From NCBI RefSeq assembly GCF_013266735.1, contig NZ_JABSNU010000009.1:124001-188000 (forward strand): a stretch of DNA of 64,000 nt. Direction: 5' to 3'. Under the pieces are notes generated by a model. It had not been told where the DNA came from. It ran no database searches and saw only the letters and a program-made list of their open reading frames with translations. The first letter of the stretch is position 1, and each line of letters begins with the position of its first letter. Position numbers and translations under genes: made by a program. The stretch comes from Pedobacter foliorum. GTDB lineage: Bacteria; Bacteroidota; Bacteroidia; Sphingobacteriales; Sphingobacteriaceae. This document shows positions 37,548-45,906 of this stretch, piece by piece.

Positions 37548-38316
37548 ATGTCCAGGTGTTTAGAACAGGAATAGCATGATGAGCTGTTAAATCAAACTGA
37601 ACTGGAACTACAGAAACAAAGCCATTTTCCAATGCCCAAACATCAGTATCTTCACCTTTGTCATTGTTTTGAAAAACACCGGTTAACCAATAATATGGAC
37701 GCTCATATGGATCTTTTCTTTCATCGAACTCTTCTGCCCATTTAGCATTGGCTTGTCTGCATACCTTAATACCTTTTAACCCATCCCCTTTTGGGAAATT
37801 AACATTCAACAATGTCGCTTGTGGCAAGCCATGCTCCAGTACTTGTAAAGAAATAGCTTTAATAAACTTTTTACAATGACTAAAGTCAGCTTCTTGTGAG
37901 AAATCATCAAGCGAGAAACCAATTGACGGAATCCCCTCTATTGCTCCTTCTACTGCGGCAGACATAGTCCCTGAATAGATAACATTGATTGAATTATTTA
38001 ATCCATGATTAACACCCGAAACACACAAATCAGGTTTTTGACCTTTAAATATCTTATTTACGGCAAGCTTTACACAATCAACAGGTGTACCAGAGCACTT
38101 ATACATCTCCACACCCGGATACAAATCAACCCGATCAAAACGTAATGGCTTACCAATTGTAATTGCATGTCCCATTCCGGATTGAGGCCCATCAGGTGCA
38201 ACCACAACTACATTCCCTATTTCCTGAACAACCTCAATTAGATTTTTAATTCCCGGAGCGGTTATACCGTCGTCATTTACCACTAAAATGTTTGGTCTGG
38301 ATTGTTGCTTTTTCAT
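37537..38316 (-). CDS. surE: 5'/3'-nucleotidase SurE
   Basis: The 259-residue protein has the SurE metal-binding opening ILVVNDDGITAPGI (D15-D16), followed by VVVVAPDGPQSGMGHAIT, CSGTPVDCVKLA and SGVNHGLNNSINVIYSGTMSAA, the nucleotide-phosphatase signature with the conserved Ser and Asn ligands. It should remove phosphate from nucleoside 5'- or 3'-monophosphates and is linked to stress survival in other bacteria. The length is normal. It is the first gene of the operon with the 89-aa membrane protein and lpxB. Confidence 0.96.
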   Translation of the reverse strand: MKKQQSRPNILVVNDDGITAPGIKNLIEVVQEIGNVVVVAPDGPQSGMGHAITIGKPLRFDRVDLYPGVEMYKCSGTPVDCVKLAVNKIFKGQKPDLCVSGVNHGLNNSINVIYSGTMSAAVEGAIEGIPSIGFSLDDFSQEADFSHCKKFIKAISLQVLEHGLPQATLLNVNFPKGDGLKGIKVCRQANAKWAEEFDERKDPYERPYYWLTGVFQNNDKGEDTDVWALENGFVSVVPVQFDLTAHHAIPVLNTWTFDV

Positions 38317-38567
38317 TGTAAGATATATCTGTTTTTATTATGAGAATCAAAGCCTGTCGGGATGTCAAAATCACCTATTTAAGCAAAACTGATATGCCTA
38401 CAGTCATTGTTGATGTAAAAGTACAAGAATTCGGTCTAAAGTTCAGGACTTAATGTACAATCCACATATATTTGATGTATAACTTAAAAGTTACGGAGCA
38501 GTTTTGAGGTTTTTTAGATAGCGCATCTGGACTGCTTTGTAACACATAAAAAATCAATTTTAAACAT

Positions 38568-41501
38568 ATGAAGAACAAACTATTAGCATTGTCCCTTTTC
38601 CTTTTAATCGGATCTGGGGTTTTAGCTCAATCTGGCTATCAATGGAAAACAGCCACCACTGATGGATACACCTATAAATATGTAACAAACGACCCAACCA
38701 AGTCGCGTTTTTACACATTAAAGAATGGATTAACAGTTATTTTATCTCAAAACACAAAAGAACCAACAATTGAGTTCAGATTGTCTGTAAGAGCCGGAAG
38801 TAATACAGATCCCCGTACAGCTACTGGTTTAGCTCACTACTTGGAGCATCTTCTGTTTAAAGGCACCGATAAATTCGGCACGATGGATTATGCAAAAGAA
38901 AAGCCTTTTTTGGATAAAATTGATGGCCTTTATGAGCAGTACAACAAAACCAAAGACCCTGTTAAACGTAAAGAAATTTATGCAGAAATAGACAAAACAT
39001 CAGGACTTGCATCTAATTATTCTATTGCAAATGAATACGACAAGATGATGAAAGCCATAGGTGGTCAATCAACCAATGCCCATACATGGTATGAGGAAAC
39101 CGTTTACAATGAGGATTTCCCAGCTAATGCAACTGACAAATTTTTAGCTCTACAGGCCGAAAGATTTCGCAACCCTGTATTCCGCATCTTCCATACAGAA
39201 TTAGAGGCTGTTTATGAGGAGAAAAACCGCGGACTAGATAATGATGCTTGGAAGATGAACGAGAAAATGTCAGCGCTTTTATTCCCTACTCACAATTATG
39301 GTCAGCAAACTACAATTGGCACCATTGAGCATCTTAAAAATCCATCTTTAGTAGAGATCAGAAAATATTACAACAAATACTATGTGCCCAACAATATGGC
39401 AATAGCTATGTCTGGAGATTTTGATCCTGATGAAATGATTAAAAAGGTAGATAAATCATTTGCCTATATGCAACCAAAGCCTGTAGCGCTTTATAATCCT
39501 GCACCTGAAAAACCTTTAACTAAAATCCAAAAGGTAGACATATATGGCCCCAGTGCTGAAAGTATAGAGATTTCTTACAGAGGCTATGCAGAAAACACAA
39601 AACAAAGTATGCTATTGGATTTGATATCCAGCATTTTATCAAACGGAAAAGCGGGTTTATTCGACATCAACTTAAATAAACAGCAAAAAGTTCTCCGTTC
39701 AAATGCCGGCTATCAACAAATGAAAGATTACGGAGTTTTCAACATGACTGGACAACCTAAACAAGGACAAAGCTTAGAGGAAGTTCAAAAACTTCTAATG
39801 GAGCAAATTGAGATCTTAAAAAAAGGTGATTTTGATGAACGCCTTATTAAAGCAACCGTTGCCAATAGTAAATTAGGTTTGCTACAAGCATTTGACAACA
39901 ATAGTTTCCGCGTTGAGTCGGTAACTAATGATTTCATTTTAAACCGTGGAACTAAATGGGATAAATCATTAAGCAATCCTGATGAGATGGCTAAAATTAC
40001 TAAAAGTCAAATCACTCAATTTGCTAAGCAGTTTTTTATAAATAACTATGTAATTGCATTTAAGCACAAAGGCGAAGACAAAAATATAGCTAAAGTTGAA
40101 AAACCAACCATCACCCCTGTAAATACAAATGCTTCTGAAACATCTGCTTTCACAAAGAATTTACTTGCAGCACCAACAAATCCGATAGAGCCTAAATTTC
40201 TGGATTACAAAAAAGACCTGAATTTTGGAAAAGCTGGCATAGCTGATGTGATTACTGTTCAGAATAAAGAAAACAGTATTTTCCGTTTGTCTTACCGTTT
40301 TGATATGGGTACACTGAACAATATGCTGCAGCCATATGCATCGCAATATTTAACATTTTTAGCTACAGATAAATATACTGCCGAAGAAATCAGTAAAGAA
40401 TTTTACAACATTGCCTGTAACTACAGCATTAATGTTGGCAATGAAGTTACTACCATTAATATTAGTGGCTTGCAGGAGAATTTTGATAAAGCAGTAAGTC
40501 TGGTTGAGCATATTTTAGCCAACTGTAAACCTAATGAGCAAGCACTAGTAGAACTTAAAAGCCGCATTCTTAAATCAAGAGAAAACAATAAACTGAATAA
40601 GAGTGCGATTCTTGGTGGGTTGATGAATTACGCTCAATATGGTTCAGCTAATCCATTTAATACAACTTTGAGCAATGAGGAAGTAAAAAACATTACTTCA
40701 GGTCAATTGATAGACATCCTACACAACATCGATAACTTTAAGCACACCATTACCTATTATGGGCCACAAACACTAGAGGCGTTTACAGAAAGCATTGGTA
40801 AACTTCATAAACTGCCTTCGGCATTTAGCGCGGAAAATCCAGCTAAAAAATTCACTTATACCAACAACGCAACAAATCAGGTTTATTTTGCCGATTATGA
40901 CATGGTTCAATCTGAGATTCGTTGGGTAAGAAATGGTGGCGTTTTTAATCCGGATCTAACTTCCAAAATAAATTTATTCAATAGCTATTTTGGTGGTGGT
41001 ATGGGATCTATAGTTTTCCAAACGATCCGTGAATCTAAGGCTCTGGCTTACTCAACATTTGCAGTTTATTCATCACCTGATAGAAAAGATAAAGAATATG
41101 CAATGGTAGCTTATGTTGGCAGTCAGGCAGATAAAATGAATGATGCTGTAGCAGGAATGAATGAGCTGCTTAATGATTTGCCACAAGCAGACAAATCATT
41201 CGATGCTTCGAAATACAATGCATTAAATGCGCTTGAAACGAGTCGTGTTACCAAGGATGATATTATACAAAGCTATTTTGCAGATCAGAAACTTGGAATT
41301 GATCATGATTCGAGAATTGATGAGTATAATGGCTTAAAACCTTTAACGTTTGCTGACATCAAAGAATTTCATGCTAACAATGTTGCCAATAAACCTTACA
41401 ACTATTGTATTGTTGCCTCTGAGAAAAAAGTAAAATTAGAGGATATGCAGAAGTTTGGAACAGTTACCAAACTAACATTAGAGCAGATATTTGGGTACTA
41501 A
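38568..41501 (+). CDS. M16 family zinc metallopeptidase, double-domain, exported
   Basis: This 977-residue protein has a signal peptide (MKNKLLALSLFLLIGSGVLA-Q). The first M16 half carries the inverted zinc motif H90-Y-L-E93-H94 with the downstream acidic ligand region ELEAVYEEKNRG. The second half (from about 540) keeps the fold but has no HxxEH, which is normal for pitrilysin-type enzymes. TFGGGMGSIVFQTIRESKALAYS-like sequence near residue 810-830 matches the conserved substrate-binding R/Y region. It probably degrades small proteins or peptides in the periplasm. It is a single gene, ended by a long palindrome. Confidence 0.95.
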   Translation: MKNKLLALSLFLLIGSGVLAQSGYQWKTATTDGYTYKYVTNDPTKSRFYTLKNGLTVILSQNTKEPTIEFRLSVRAGSNTDPRTATGLAHYLEHLLFKGTDKFGTMDYAKEKPFLDKIDGLYEQYNKTKDPVKRKEIYAEIDKTSGLASNYSIANEYDKMMKAIGGQSTNAHTWYEETVYNEDFPANATDKFLALQAERFRNPVFRIFHTELEAVYEEKNRGLDNDAWKMNEKMSALLFPTHNYGQQTTIGTIEHLKNPSLVEIRKYYNKYYVPNNMAIAMSGDFDPDEMIKKVDKSFAYMQPKPVALYNPAPEKPLTKIQKVDIYGPSAESIEISYRGYAENTKQSMLLDLISSILSNGKAGLFDINLNKQQKVLRSNAGYQQMKDYGVFNMTGQPKQGQSLEEVQKLLMEQIEILKKGDFDERLIKATVANSKLGLLQAFDNNSFRVESVTNDFILNRGTKWDKSLSNPDEMAKITKSQITQFAKQFFINNYVIAFKHKGEDKNIAKVEKPTITPVNTNASETSAFTKNLLAAPTNPIEPKFLDYKKDLNFGKAGIADVITVQNKENSIFRLSYRFDMGTLNNMLQPYASQYLTFLATDKYTAEEISKEFYNIACNYSINVGNEVTTINISGLQENFDKAVSLVEHILANCKPNEQALVELKSRILKSRENNKLNKSAILGGLMNYAQYGSANPFNTTLSNEEVKNITSGQLIDILHNIDNFKHTITYYGPQTLEAFTESIGKLHKLPSAFSAENPAKKFTYTNNATNQVYFADYDMVQSEIRWVRNGGVFNPDLTSKINLFNSYFGGGMGSIVFQTIRESKALAYSTFAVYSSPDRKDKEYAMVAYVGSQADKMNDAVAGMNELLNDLPQADKSFDASKYNALNALETSRVTKDDIIQSYFADQKLGIDHDSRIDEYNGLKPLTFADIKEFHANNVANKPYNYCIVASEKKVKLEDMQKFGTVTKLTLEQIFGY

Positions 41502-41516
41502 TATTCAAAAATGCGC

Positions 41517-41566
41517 ATAAATAAGAAGCCCCTGATCAATATATTGATCAGGGGCTTCTTATTTAT
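41517..41566. terminator. Bidirectional terminator, perfect 50-bp palindrome
   Basis: All 50 bp from 41517 to 41566 are a perfect inverted repeat centred between 41541 and 41542, containing GAAGCCCCTGATCAAT. It separates the M16 gene from the convergent CsbD-like gene and ends with AT-rich tails on both sides, so it can end both transcripts. Confidence 0.85.
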
Positions 41567-41570
41567 AGTT

Positions 41571-41756
41571 TTAAAGGGACTTTATCCACGTTACCAGTTC
41601 ATCTCTGGTTTTTCCAGTTTTCTGCTGTAACTTACCTAGCAACTCATCATCTTTACCTTCTTCGTGTTTCAAGTCATCCTCGGTTAAGTCAGCATATGCT
41701 TGTTTCACTTTCCCCTTAATTTCATTCCATTTTCCTTTTAATTCTAACTTATCCAT
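41571..41756 (-). CDS. CsbD-family small stress protein
   Basis: The 61-residue protein begins MDKLELKGKWNEIKGKVKQA, the standard CsbD opening, and continues with ADLTEDDLKHEEGKDDELLG and a final helix GKTRDELVTWIKSL. CsbD-like proteins are small, charged, helical cytoplasmic proteins raised in general stress; their molecular role is unknown. A terminator directly follows and acs lies upstream on the same strand with about 67 bp between. Confidence 0.92.
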   Translation of the reverse strand: MDKLELKGKWNEIKGKVKQAYADLTEDDLKHEEGKDDELLGKLQQKTGKTRDELVTWIKSL

Positions 41757-41823
41757 GATAGTTTTATTTTATGTTTTACAATAAATAGATACTATACGAA
41801 CAGGATTAAGGAATAATTGTTTG

Positions 41824-43716
41824 TTACTTTTTTGCTTTTTCAATAATCTCATCAACTACTGCCGGATCTAGAAGCGTTGTAATATCTCCTAAGTTACTAG
41901 TATCTCCTTCAGCAATTTTCCTTAAAATACGGCGCATGATTTTGCCGGATCTTGTTTTAGGTAATCCTGAAACGAAAAGTATTTTATCCGGTTTAGCTAT
42001 CGCCCCAATAACACGGGTAACGGTCTGAAGAATATCCTTACGTGTTAAGTCCTCGTCTGAGTGTACATTAGGATTGATCACAAAAGCATATATACCCTGG
42101 CCTTTTACCTCATGAGGAAAACCTACAACAGCGCTTTCTACAACACCAGCATGCATGTTAATTGCGTTTTCAACTTCAGCTGTTCCAATTCTATGTCCAG
42201 ATACGTTGATTACATCATCTACCCTACCGGTAATTCTGTAATAACCATCCTCGTCTCTTAAGCAACCATCACCTGTAAAGTACATATTCTCATAAGTAGA
42301 GAAATAAGTTTGCTTACAACGTTCATGATCTCCATAAGTTGTGCGCAACATACCAGGCCAAGGGAATTTAATACAAAGGTTACCACTTACTCCATTACCT
42401 TCAATTTCATTGCCTTGCTCATCAACTAAAACCGGCTGTATACCCGGCAAAGGAAGTGTTGCAAAACTTGGTTTAGTTGGTGTTACAAAAGCTATTGGAG
42501 AAATCATAATACCACCGGTTTCTGTTTGCCACCAGGTATCAACAATTGGGCAATTGCTTTTGCCTATATTTTCATCAAACCAATGCCATGCTTCTTCGTT
42601 TATAGGTTCTCCTACCGATCCTAAAACTCTTAGCGAACTTAAGTCGACCCCTTCAAGAGGCTGTAGTCCAAAACTCATTAGAGAACGGATTGCAGTTGGC
42701 GCAGTATATAAAATGTTTACTTTATGTTTTTCTACTACCTGCCACATTCTAGAAGCGTCAGGATAGGTAGGAATACCTTCGAATATTACAGTTGTTGCTC
42801 CTTGCGAAAGTGGACCATAAACAATATAAGAATGCCCTGTAATCCAGCCAATATCTGCTGTACAGAAGAACACTTCATCAGGCTGATAATTAAACACATT
42901 AGAAAACGTGTATCCGGCATAAACCATATATCCACCAACAGTATGCACTACACCTTTTGGCTTACCTGTAGAGCCTGAAGTATATAATATAAATAACAAA
43001 TCTTCGGCATCCATTTCTTCGGCCGGACAATTTGTATCTACCAGTTTTATCTCATCTTCCCACCAAATGTCACGTCCCTTTAACATAGAAACAGGAGTTC
43101 TGGTATGGGTTAAAACGATAACTTTTGCAACCGAAGGGCAACCAATAAGTGCATCATCAATTACTTCTTTTAACTGAATTTGTTTATTCCCTCTAAATGC
43201 ACCATCGGCAGTAATTACTACTCTACATTGTGCATCATTAATACGATCTGCAATAGATTTTGCAGAGAATCCGCCAAATACAACAGAATGGACAGCGCCT
43301 ATACGTGCACAGGCAAGTACGGCAACAGCCAACTCCGGAACCATTGGCATATAAATACAAACGCGATCTCCTTTTTGTACTCCGTTCTTTTTTAGAACGT
43401 TGGCAAATCGGCAAACCTGTTCGTGTAATATTTTATAACTTAAAGTGATACTATCTTTACTCGGATCATTGGGTTCCCAGATGATAGCAGGTTTATCCCC
43501 ATTTTCAGCCAGATGGCGGTCGAGGCAATTTTCAGTGATGTTCAGTTTGGCGCCTTCGAACCACTTGATATTAGGTTCAGAGAAATTCCAGGAAAGTACT
43601 TTATCCCATTTCTTTTTCCAAAGAAAATTATCGGCTATACCTGCCCAGAATTGTTCAGGTTGATCTACGCTTAACTGATAAGTCCTTTGATATTCTTCAA
43701 ATGAATTAATTTGCAT
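41824..43716 (-). CDS. acs: Acetyl-CoA synthetase (AMP-forming)
   Basis: The 630-residue enzyme activates acetate to acetyl-CoA through acetyl-AMP. The adenylation motifs are clear: A3 LYTSGSTGKPKGVVHT, the DTWWQTETGG acetate-pocket block, YFTGDGCLRDEDGYYRITGR, the hinge with DDVINVSGHRIGTAEVENA, and the C-terminal catalytic Lys in KTRSGKIMRRILRK, the residue that is acetylated in regulation. Length matches the family (about 630-650). It is a single gene with about 370 bp of structured DNA upstream. Confidence 0.97.
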   Translation of the reverse strand: MQINSFEEYQRTYQLSVDQPEQFWAGIADNFLWKKKWDKVLSWNFSEPNIKWFEGAKLNITENCLDRHLAENGDKPAIIWEPNDPSKDSITLSYKILHEQVCRFANVLKKNGVQKGDRVCIYMPMVPELAVAVLACARIGAVHSVVFGGFSAKSIADRINDAQCRVVITADGAFRGNKQIQLKEVIDDALIGCPSVAKVIVLTHTRTPVSMLKGRDIWWEDEIKLVDTNCPAEEMDAEDLLFILYTSGSTGKPKGVVHTVGGYMVYAGYTFSNVFNYQPDEVFFCTADIGWITGHSYIVYGPLSQGATTVIFEGIPTYPDASRMWQVVEKHKVNILYTAPTAIRSLMSFGLQPLEGVDLSSLRVLGSVGEPINEEAWHWFDENIGKSNCPIVDTWWQTETGGIMISPIAFVTPTKPSFATLPLPGIQPVLVDEQGNEIEGNGVSGNLCIKFPWPGMLRTTYGDHERCKQTYFSTYENMYFTGDGCLRDEDGYYRITGRVDDVINVSGHRIGTAEVENAINMHAGVVESAVVGFPHEVKGQGIYAFVINPNVHSDEDLTRKDILQTVTRVIGAIAKPDKILFVSGLPKTRSGKIMRRILRKIAEGDTSNLGDITTLLDPAVVDEIIEKAKK

Positions 43717-44090
43717 ATTTGGTTTATTTCAACAACTAAAATCCAAACTTAGATAAAATTGTGCTTTATAAAAACAATTTTATTTATCTATATTATAGTG
43801 GTAAAAAAGAGTGTTCAGAAAGATACTTGGCTTCGGCTTTCTGCACAGCTTCTCCATACCTTCTGCGCACCTGATACACAAAAAGGTACTTTTTCTCGCA
43901 GAAGCTGCGCAGAACGTACGCAAGAGGTACGTTAAAAGTAATAACGAGGTCTTTATATTTACCACGGCTACTGCTAACAAATAATAAATGAAATTATTTT
44001 TGACTCTTACTTGATGATTACAAATATTTTACTGATATTTGCACACTCTTAAAAAATAAAGAAGAACAATTAATAAATATATTTAAAGGC
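43717..44090. other. Intergenic region between acs and rpmB with inverted repeats
   Basis: No credible gene lies in this 374-bp gap between divergent genes. An AT-rich 10-bp inverted repeat ATAAAATTGT/ACAATTTTAT is at 43753-43762 and 43774-43783. A second inverted repeat with 14 of 15 matches, TTCTGCACAGCTTCT at 43839-43853 and AGAAGCTGCGCAGAA at 43900-43914, is much richer in GC than its surroundings, with further copies of CTTCTGCG and GGTAC between and after. A promoter-like pair for rpmB is at 44011-44041. Confidence 0.5.
44011..44041 (+). promoter_or_regulatory. Bacteroidota-type promoter for rpmB-rpmG
   Basis: TTG at 44011-44013 is followed after 20 bp by GATATTTG (44034-44041), matching the Bacteroidota -33 TTG and -7 TAnnTTTG boxes with one mismatch. 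Transcription would start near 44047, about 45 bp before rpmB. Confidence 0.5.
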
Positions 44091-44324
44091 ATGTCTAGAG
44101 TTTGTGATTTAACCGGAAAAATGGCAATGACAGGTTTTAATGTTTCTCACTCAAACGTTAAAACCAAGCGTAAGTTTTATCCCAACTTACAACTTCAGAA
44201 ATTTTATATTCCTGATGAGGATCGTTGGATAACACTGAAAGTATCTACTTCAGCTATCAAAACCATCAATAAAATTGGTATTACAGAAGCGATTAACCGC
44301 TTCATGAAAAAAGGATATTTGTAG
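44091..44324 (+). CDS. rpmB: 50S ribosomal protein L28
   Basis: The 77-residue protein has the L28 pattern: MSRVCDLTGKMAMTGFNVSH with the NVSHSNVKTKRKFYPNLQ block and the ending INRFMKKGYL. It belongs to the large subunit. It is the first of three short genes (rpmB, rpmG, DUF4295 gene) with about 40-bp gaps, the usual Bacteroidota order. Confidence 0.97.
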   Translation: MSRVCDLTGKMAMTGFNVSHSNVKTKRKFYPNLQLQKFYIPDEDRWITLKVSTSAIKTINKIGITEAINRFMKKGYL

Positions 44325-44364
44325 AAACATTGGTTGATGTGAAATCAACCTTAATATTAATAAA

Positions 44365-44547
44365 ATGGCAAAAAAAGGTAACAGAGTACAAGTTATTCTA
44401 GAGTGTACAGAACATAGAACCAGTGGCATGCCTGGTGCTTCTAGATATATCACTACTAAAAACCGTAAAAACACTACTGAGAGATTAGAGTTGAAAAAAT
44501 TCAATCCAGTGTTGAGAAAAGTAACTGTACACAAAGAAATTAAGTAA
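44365..44547 (+). CDS. rpmG: 50S ribosomal protein L33
   Basis: The 60-residue protein matches L33: MAKKGNRVQVILECTEHRTS, the central GASRYITTKNRKNTTERLEL and an ending VTVHKEIK. Only one Cys (C14) is present, so this is the zinc-free (C-minus) form of L33. It sits between rpmB and the DUF4295 gene. Confidence 0.96.
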   Translation: MAKKGNRVQVILECTEHRTSGMPGASRYITTKNRKNTTERLELKKFNPVLRKVTVHKEIK

Positions 44548-44585
44548 TACATTTAGTATTTAACTAAATACAATCTATTTAGATC

Positions 44586-44744
44586 ATGGCAAAAAAGGTA
44601 GTTGCTACCCTGAAAACGGGTAAAGGAAAAGAATATTCGAAAGTTATTACAATGACTAAGTCGCCAAAATCTGGTGCTTATTCTTTCAAAGAAGTTATTG
44701 TTCACAACGATCACGTTCAAGATGCTATTGCATCTAAAAAATAA
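44586..44744 (+). CDS. DUF4295 family small protein
   Basis: This 52-residue ORF starts MAKKVVATLKTGKGKEYSKV and continues with TMTKSPKSGAYSFKEVIVH. It is basic, without signal or membrane segment. The sequence and its place directly after rpmB-rpmG match DUF4295, a Bacteroidota-specific family found in this ribosomal cluster and suspected to be ribosome-associated. A terminator follows 20 bp later. Confidence 0.9.
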   Translation: MAKKVVATLKTGKGKEYSKVITMTKSPKSGAYSFKEVIVHNDHVQDAIASKK

Positions 44745-44763
44745 TTTTAATATTTTATAATAT

Positions 44764-44798
44764 TAAAGCCGTCCCTTTATACTGGGAGGGCTTTTTTT
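44764..44798 (+). terminator. Terminator after the rpmB-rpmG-DUF4295 genes
   Basis: A stem (44765-44775 with 44784-44794, one mismatch) containing AAAGCC/GGGCTTT is followed by TTTTTTTG on the plus strand. ftsY starts 18 bp further on, so ftsY has its own promoter or depends on read-through. Confidence 0.75.
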
Positions 44799-44816
44799 GT
44801 TTTTCTATACATTCTT

Positions 44817-45779
44817 ATGGGTTTATTTGATTTTTTTAAGAAAAAAGAGACCGCGCCTGAAGCGCAGGAAGCTCTCGACAAGGGATTAGAGAAAACTAAA
44901 GAGGGTTTTTTAAGTAAAATCACTAAAGCTGTAGCAGGTAAATCTACTGTCGATGATGATGTACTTGATAACCTGGAAGAAGTTTTGGTAACCTCCGATG
45001 TTGGTGTAACTACCACATTGAAGATTATCGATCGCATACAGAAACGTGTAGCAAAGGACAAATACTTATCTACCTCCGAGCTAAACAATCTTCTGCGTGA
45101 TGAGATCCAGTTGTTACTGGCAGAAAATAACAGCAACGATTTCAGAAGCTTTGAATATGGTAATCATAAGCCATATGTAATTATGGTAGTTGGTGTAAAT
45201 GGTGTGGGTAAAACCACAACCATAGGTAAACTTGCACATAAACTTAAAGCAGAAAACCTTAAAGTTGTTTTAGGTGCCGCCGATACTTTTAGAGCCGCAG
45301 CGGTTGAGCAAATTAAACTTTGGGGTGAACGTGTTGGAGTGCGTGTTGTAGCTCAGGCAATGGGTTCCGATCCAGCCTCTGTAGCATTCGACACTTTACA
45401 GTCGGCCGTTGCCAATGGCGAAGACGTGGTAATTATAGATACTGCCGGTCGTTTGCACAACAAGGTTGGTTTAATGAACGAATTGGGTAAAATTAAAAAT
45501 GTGATGCAAAAGGTAATACCTGGTGCACCACACGAAATATTATTGGTGCTTGATGGTTCAACTGGTCAAAATGCTTTTGAACAGTGCAAACAGTTTACTG
45601 AAGCAACTGATGTTAATGCCCTTGCTATTACGAAATTAGATGGAACTGCTAAAGGTGGTGTTGTTATCGGCATCTCTGACCAGTTTAAAATACCTGTAAA
45701 ATACATAGGCGTTGGCGAAAGCATGAACGACCTGCAATTATTTGATAAAAAGGCTTTCGTTGATAGCTTGTTTAAATAA
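44817..45779 (+). CDS. ftsY: Signal recognition particle receptor FtsY
   Basis: The 320-residue GTPase docks ribosome-SRP complexes at the inner membrane. The NG domain is complete: the N domain from about 20-100, the P-loop G126-VNGVGK-T133, the DTFRAAA insertion-box block, the DTAGR G3 motif and TKLDG G4. The acidic A domain is almost absent (only about 20 residues), as is common in Bacteroidota. The start MGLFDFFKKKE gives an amphipathic membrane-binding helix. Confidence 0.97.
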   Translation: MGLFDFFKKKETAPEAQEALDKGLEKTKEGFLSKITKAVAGKSTVDDDVLDNLEEVLVTSDVGVTTTLKIIDRIQKRVAKDKYLSTSELNNLLRDEIQLLLAENNSNDFRSFEYGNHKPYVIMVVGVNGVGKTTTIGKLAHKLKAENLKVVLGAADTFRAAAVEQIKLWGERVGVRVVAQAMGSDPASVAFDTLQSAVANGEDVVIIDTAGRLHNKVGLMNELGKIKNVMQKVIPGAPHEILLVLDGSTGQNAFEQCKQFTEATDVNALAITKLDGTAKGGVVIGISDQFKIPVKYIGVGESMNDLQLFDKKAFVDSLFK

Positions 45780-45785
45780 AACAAT

Positions 45786-45855
45786 CGTCATCCTGACCTC
45801 GAAAGAGAAAAGCTATCATGCATGTCCAAGATCCTGAAATAAATTCAGGATGACG
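45786..45855. repeat. REP-like element with CGTCATCCTGA ends
   Basis: Imperfect 70-bp element bounded by CGTCATCCTGA (45786-45796) and its exact reverse complement TCAGGATGACG (45845-45855). Inside, ATCCTGAA/TTCAGGAT (45831-45838, 45844-45851) forms a second hairpin. Such GTCATCCTGA palindromes are familiar as dispersed intergenic repeats in Pedobacter-like genomes; that link is from memory and only one copy lies in this window. Confidence 0.55.
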
Positions 45856-45906
45856 TGAAATACAGACAAGCATAAAAGAAATAAAAAATATACTGACTTA
45901 CAAAAC

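Noticed and set aside
38340..38453. 37-codon plus-strand ORF upstream of the M16 gene
   Set aside because: No ribosome-binding site, no recognisable features, and a length expected by chance; the region more likely holds promoters for surE and the peptidase gene.
42341..42766. 141-codon ORF antisense to acs
   Set aside because: Mirrors the codon pattern of acs on the other strand; no family match.
43780..43980. 66-codon minus-strand ORF between acs and rpmB
   Set aside because: It lies over the GC-rich inverted repeat, shows no family features, and the signal-like start is not convincing.
44250..44552. 100-codon ORF antisense to rpmG
   Set aside because: Covers a certain ribosomal protein gene in full and has no features.
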